Origin: Microthrixaceae bacterium
Lineage (GTDB): Bacteria > Actinomycetota > Acidimicrobiia > Acidimicrobiales > Microtrichaceae
Assembly: GCA_027493675.1 (NCBI GenBank)
Contig: JAOSKI010000004.1
Span: 1-64,000 of the forward strand
Length of the DNA: 64,000 nt
Direction: 5' to 3'
Positions 59,969 to 64,000 of the stretch are shown here, one piece after another (the stretch's first letter is position 1; each line of letters opens with the position of its first letter). Both the position numbers and the translations under genes were made by a program. Under the pieces are notes generated by a model. It was not told the origin of the DNA and ran no database searches. It saw only the letters and a list, made by a program, of their open reading frames with translations.

Positions 59969-60406
59969 TCAGGTCCCGCTGTAGGCGGTGGTCCGCTTCG
60001 TAGTCGGACCGTTGCGCATCCTCTCGTTGAGTTGCGAACCGGCCGCAACGACGGTCCCCATCGTGGCCAGCGCCACCATCGAGATGGCGACGCGCCACTG
60101 TGGTGGCCGATGCCGGTACAGCACCCGGTGACTCACCGTCCAGGATCGGCGGAACGTGGCGGTCCCCATCGTGCGTGTCGTCGCGCTGCCCGCCGCCCGG
60201 GCGGTGATTCGAGCGAGCCGACGTCGCCAACCGACGTGGTGGCGCACGGCGAGAGACACCGTGGTCCCCGCGAGCCGGGCGAAGCGAGGTGAGCCCGGAA
60301 GGGCCGAGACCGCCCGGATGTAGCGGCCCTCGTCGGTCAGCACCACCCGGGCCCAGGCGGTTCCGGCGAGGAGCATCACAGCGGCTCCAATCACGATCAG
60401 TGACAT
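59969..60406 (-). CDS. Hypothetical membrane protein
   Basis: 146 residues, intact. MSLIVIGAAVMLLAGTAWAR is one helix, VVLTDEGRYIRAVSALPGSP a cytoplasmic or external stretch, then a basic region (WRRRLARITARAAGSATTRT) and a second helix VAISMVALATMGTVVAAGSQ. I recognise no family. It lies 37 bases upstream of the XRE operator, on the same strand, and may be cotranscribed with it. Confidence 0.5.
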   Translation of the reverse strand: MSLIVIGAAVMLLAGTAWARVVLTDEGRYIRAVSALPGSPRFARLAGTTVSLAVRHHVGWRRRLARITARAAGSATTRTMGTATFRRSWTVSHRVLYRHRPPQWRVAISMVALATMGTVVAAGSQLNERMRNGPTTKRTTAYSGT

Positions 60407-60621
60407 CTCCGACACGCTACGCGCGGCGTGGGTGATGGTGCCACAAGTAGCTCCGAGGACGGGGAATCCGCTGAGACTGGTCGCACACACGGCCAAGGGT
60501 CATCGCGTCAGACCGGTTCTCGCTGTGCTCGTAGGGCGTCACGGCGATGCCGTCGCCATCAGGGATGACGCGACCCCCCCGGCTGATGGCGCGATGGCGG
60601 TGTCGGTCGCGGGGCTCGAAC

Positions 60622-61246
60622 CTAAGCGGACTGCGGTGTCGCAGTTGCGACGAGGCGGGCGAGGCTGCCCGATGTCAAGGTTCGGAGCCGTGTCGAGGGG
60701 ATCGACTCGAGCCAGTGCTGGAGCTCGCCTGGATCGAAATCGTCAGGGAGCTCGAGTTCCGGCAAGGTCACCTGCCCGTTGCGCGTCGCCAGCAGATAGA
60801 CGGTGTCGAAGAGTGCCTTGGCCGGTGTGGCGACTCCCGCTCGGATGCCGTCTCCACCGGTGAAGCCACCGAACACGTCGGGGTGGAGTTGGTGGATCTC
60901 GAAGCGGCCCACGGCGCTCTCGTAGGTTCTGGGCCGACCGAGTGATACGGCGAAGGTGGCGCGGGGGATCTGTTCGATCATGGCGTGCCGCGACAGGGCG
61001 CTCCATCCGGAGATGTAGCTGGGGTAGGGGTTCGTGAGCGCCGGCAGCACCACGGAGGGGCTCGGCGCGTCGGTTCCGACGTGCCAGAGTCCGTGGCGGA
61101 CCTTGGTGATCAGCCCGACGTCGGCAAGACGCGAGCATCTTCGACGCCACGGGGAGTGAAGACCGCCAGGCCGCTGCTGCCTCGTGTGTCGTCACGACAG
61201 GGCGACCGACCTTCAGCAGTCGGACGTAGCGGTCGGTCGCGCTCAT
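60622..61246 (-). CDS. abiEi: Second AbiEi-type antitoxin
   Basis: The ATG at 61246 starts MSATDRYVRLLKVGRPVVTT, then HEAAAAWRSSLPVASKMLAS, a winged helix. After frameshifts near 61120 and 61060 come VVLPALTNPYPSYISGWSAL, then SRHAMIEQIPRATFAVSLGR and RFEIHQLHPDVFGGF, characteristic AbiEi centre motifs, and ATPAKALFDTVYLLATRNGQ. It overlaps the toxin gene by 4 bases (ATGA). It differs strongly from the copy at 24644, so the two pairs were acquired independently. Confidence 0.8.
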
Positions 61247-62064
61247 GGTCGACCGCCGCCCTGTCCCGTGCTCGCGGCGAGCTCTTCCAGGTCGGTAGCA
61301 AGCGTCATGCGCATCGTGTCCCACTGCCGTTCGTCGTAGAGCTCGGCCAGCCCTGCATCGAGGAAGGGGGCCACCTCGCTCGCGAAGGTCGCAAAGGGGA
61401 TCGACATCGCTCGCTCTGCCGCATCGGTTGCATGTGTCGGGTCGAGCTCACCGAGGTCGGCGCCGCTTGCGTGGTGTTGTCGCAGAAGCAGGTCCAGATC
61501 GAAGATGTCGCGAGCCTTCGTTTCGCTTCGCAACGCCAACGCGGCGATCTTCTGATCGATCGCAGCGGTGGGGGAGGTAGTGCAGCAGGCTCGGTGAGTG
61601 GAGCCCGTACGGCCTCACGATCGCCTCAGGAACGGACTCGAGAGCGACATCGTCGCTCTGGCCGTCTCGATCGGAGAACTCGACCTTCGTTCGGATGAGA
61701 TCCTCGTGTTCCGGCGCAGCGAGTCCGATCTCCCAACGCAGCGTCGTCTCGGTCTCATTGGCCGCAGACACTTCCGCGAGTTCGATCCTGGCCTGTCGTG
61801 CGAGGAGCGGCATCTGCTTTCCACCGTCGAGGAGCCCCCGACCTTCTTGGCGACCATCCAGCTCGCCTTGTCGTGGAAGTCCAGGTCGATGTCGTTCGAG
61901 TACCGGGGGCTACTGAAGAAGTACCGGAGGTTCGCTCCGCCCTTGAGGGTGCACCAGCCGGCATCGCCCGCGACCAGGACGCGCAGGAACAGCAGGTGGA
62001 AGATCTCGATGATCTGTGCTTCGCTGCGCTTCGTCACGGCATGGACAATGCTGAATATTGCCAT
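61243..62064 (-). CDS. abiEii: Second AbiEii-type nucleotidyltransferase toxin
   Basis: The ATG at 62064 starts MAIFSIVHAVTKRSEAQIIE, then WCTLKGGANLRYFFSSPRYS, the nucleotidyltransferase signature, with NDIDLDFHDKASWMV carrying the catalytic Asp pair. After frameshifts near 61840 and 61580 it continues RQARIELAEVSAANETETTL, EIGLAAPEHEDLIRTKVEFS and ALRSETKARDIFDLDLLLRQ, the conserved domain end. It would be a type IV toxin. The antitoxin is coupled downstream, so here the toxin comes first, in reverse of the usual antitoxin-first arrangement at 24.6 kb: the promoter-proximal gene is abiEii. Confidence 0.8.
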
Positions 62065-62218
62065 ATATGTCAAGGTTCGGCACTGCAACTCCAGGCGCAC
62101 TTCCAGGCAGTGGGGAAGTTGAGTGAGGCGCGTGCCGGTCGGCCCGGTTCGTGGTCGGCTCGCAGCGGGACTCTGGTGCATCATGACATAAAGCCCCCCC
62201 CGGAGGGGAGTCGAGGAT

Positions 62219-62299
62219 CAACCTCGACCGCGCGTTGCAGGTCGCCGCCGATCTGGAGGACGACGAGCTCCTCCGCCGCATACGGGCCGGATCGTGAAG
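62219..62299 (+). CDS. VapB-like antitoxin, incomplete 5' end
   Basis: INLDRALQVAADLEDDELLR, then RIRAGS and a stop that overlaps the VapC start (GTGA). Only about 27 residues can be read; upstream lies a run of eight C (62193-62200) where bases may be miscounted, so the start cannot be fixed. Confidence 0.45.
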
Positions 62300-62710
62300 C
62301 TGGTCGACGCGAACGTCCTGCTGTACGCGGTGAACCGCGACGCCGTCCATCACGAGACCGCCCGCAGGTGGCTCGACGGCTCGCTCTCGGGCGATGCCAC
62401 GGTGGCCTTCGCCTGGGTAGCGCTGCTCGCGTTCGTCCGGCTGTCGACCAAGGTCGAGCTCTTCCCTGCGCCCCTGAGAATCGACGGAGCTCTCGACCGC
62501 GTCGACGCGTGGATCTCGGCGGGCCCTCGGTGATCGTGGAGCCGACCCCGGATCACCCCGGGATCCTGCGACGCCTGCTGGGTCAGGTCGGTGCGGGCGC
62601 CAACCTCGTCAACGACGCACACCTTGCAGCGCTGGCGATCGAGCACCGGTGCGCCGTGGTGTCCTACGACAACGACTTCTCACGCTTCGACGGGGTCGTG
62701 TGGGAGCGTC
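62294..62710 (+). CDS. vapC: VapC-type PIN-domain toxin
   Basis: The GTG at 62294 gives MKLVDANVLLYAVNRDAVHH, then ETARRWLDGSLSGDATVAFA, the PIN start with its first Asp. After one frameshift near 62527 come VIVEPTPDHPGILRRLLGQV and NLVNDAHLAALAIEHRCAVV with SYDNDFSRFDGVVWERP, the later acidic residues and normal end. The frame runs on as an Arg-rich tail to 62865; I place the likely end near WERPEG. It would cleave RNA and is coupled to the partial antitoxin. Confidence 0.75.
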
Positions 62711-62861
62711 CCGAGGGTGACGACGCTCCTCTGATCAGGCCACCGCGGCCCGGCGGTCGGGACGCAGCGATACGGTGGCGGCGCGAGACCGGCCCGAGGA
62801 TGCGCAGGCTCCGAAGGCACAGACGGCACCGGCCACGCCGGCGGCAAAGAGAGGACCGACC

Positions 62862-64000
62862 ATGACCGAAGACCCCGGATCGCTCCCGGAGACGCGCCTG
62901 ACCACCGACTTCGGTGCTCCGGTGCCGACCAACCGTGACAGCCTCACTGCGGGTCCCCGCGGTCCGCTGCTGGCACAGGACGTGTGGCTGAACGAGAAGC
63001 TCGCAGGCTTCGTCCGCGAGGTCGTGCCCGAGCGTCGGATGCACGCCAAGGGATCGGGTGCGTTCGGCACCTTCACCGTCACCCACGACATCACCCGCTA
63101 CACCCGTGCCAGCGTGTTCGCCGAGGTCGGCAAGACCACCGACATGTTCGCCCGGTTCACCACCGTCGCCGGCGAACGCGGCGCGGCGGACGCGGAGCGC
63201 GACATCCGGGGGTTCGCGCTCAAGCTCTACACCGACGAGGGCAACTGGGACATGGTCGGCAACAACACGCCGGTGTTCTTCCTGCGCGACCCGCGCCAGT
63301 TCCCCCGATCTGAACAAGGCGGTCAAGCGTGATCCCCGGACGAACATGCGCTCCGCCGACAACAACTGGGACTTCTGGACGTTGCTTCCCGAAGCCCTGC
63401 ACCAGGTGACGATCGTCATGAGCGACCGGGGCATCCCCGCCTCCTACCGTCACATGCACGGCTTCGGCTCGCACACCTACAGCTTCTGGAACGCCGATGG
63501 CGAGCGGTTCTGGGTGAAGTTCCACTTCGAGACCCAGCAGGGGATCAAGAACCTGACCGACGCCGAGGCCGCGGAGCTCGTCGGACGGGACCGCGAGAGC
63601 CACCAGCGCGACCTCTTCGACGCGATCGAGCGAGGCGACTTCCCCAAGTGGACGATGTACGTCCAGGTCATGGCCGAGTCCGATGCCGAGAGCTGTGGGA
63701 GTGCACCCGTTCGACCTCACCAAGGTCTGGTACAAGGCGGACTACCCGCTGATCCAGGTGGGTGAGTTCGAGCTGAACCGCAACCCGGAGAACTTCTTCA
63801 GCGACGTCGAGCAGAGCGCCTTCTCTCCCAGCAACCTCGTGCCGGGGATCGGCGCCAGCCCCGACCGGATGCTCCAGGCACGGCTGTTCAACTACGCCGA
63901 TGCCCAGCGCTACCGCCTGGGTGCGAACTACCAGCAGATCCCGGTGAACAGCGCCCGCTGCCCGGTGCACAGCAACCACCGTGACGGCACCGGCCGGGTC
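62862..64000 (+). CDS. katA: Monofunctional catalase, cut by window end
   Basis: Heme catalase of the small-subunit (clade 3) type. [20 protein letters not shown] continues [20 protein letters not shown]. The distal His is in [19 protein letters not shown], Ser-Val in [20 protein letters not shown], Asn in [18 protein letters not shown]. Later parts include [20 protein letters not shown] and [20 protein letters not shown] with [20 protein letters not shown]. The proximal Tyr region ([14 protein letters not shown]) is present. Frameshifts near 63305 and 63695. The gene continues beyond 64000. An in-frame GTG at 62775 would add [22 protein letters not shown] residues and may be the true start. 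Confidence 0.92.

Noticed and set aside
1..64000. CRISPR arrays and rRNA genes
   Set aside because: No series of regularly spaced identical repeats and no conserved rRNA segments were found; the repeats present are the tandem units at 30.7, 38.6-39.6 and 56.4 kb.

Overview
The window is 64 kb of high-GC DNA from an actinobacterium, probably Actinomycetota of the Acidimicrobiia type. The reasons are GC-rich codon use, frequent GTG starts, many 4-base stop/start overlaps (ATGA or GTGA), BlaI/M56 and CsoR metal regulation, a BTAD/AfsR-like regulator and a TIGR03767-type phosphoesterase. Genus cannot be fixed from the sequence. Many genes are broken by single-base frameshifts, which I bridged by reading the next frame. 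Their density is very uneven: heavy in 0.5-21.5 kb and 33-50 kb, almost none in 22.2-25.7 kb. Most look like uncorrected indels of a long-read assembly, but a few genes carry real deletions, duplications or fusions.

Region 1 (about 0-21.5 kb) is a metal-homeostasis island, mainly copper. It holds a copper P-type ATPase with an N-terminal cupredoxin domain, a CopZ-like chaperone, a CopC-CopD fusion, a cupredoxin lipoprotein, CsoR, a YHS-tagged adenylate cyclase, an F510_1955-type beta-propeller protein, an ABC exporter, an APC permease, two SHOCT proteins, a DUF2752 protein, a cytochrome c, a rhodanese, a DsbB/thioredoxin pair, methyltransferases and a DUF305 protein. Two regulators seem to divide it. 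CsoR-like boxes sit before the methyltransferase/ATPase operon, before csoR, and between copZ and its divergent neighbour. A 15-bp BlaI/MecI-type operator occurs seven times, always between genes, including the divergent promoter of the island's own blaI-M56 operon.

Region 2 (about 21.9-32.9 kb) is an integrated element. It has a tyrosine integrase, a small excisionase-like protein, and at each end a sequence resembling the 3' half of a tRNA-Met(CAU) gene followed by a hairpin. Cargo is an AbiEi/AbiEii pair, a relaxase remnant joined to a truncated glycosyltransferase, a TetR regulator with a perfect palindromic operator, a DUF1778/GNAT toxin-antitoxin pair, a decayed transposase, a HTH/PIN toxin-antitoxin pair, and an ADP-ribosylglycohydrolase fused to a tyrosine/dual-specificity phosphatase.

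Region 3 (33-48.3 kb) pairs a large AfsR/SARP-like ATPase regulator with a divergent secreted giant protein of about 3,800 residues, with two Calx-beta domains and a duplicated 221-residue unit. Their shared promoter contains a direct repeat with the 11-bp period typical of SARP sites.

Region 4 (48.3-64 kb) is mixed chromosomal content: MOSC and RidA proteins, two metallophosphoesterases, an SRPBCC protein, an HD/LuxR regulator, a cupin, a MacB-like ABC exporter with a TetR regulator, an XRE regulator, a second AbiE pair, a VapBC-like pair, and a catalase cut by the window end.
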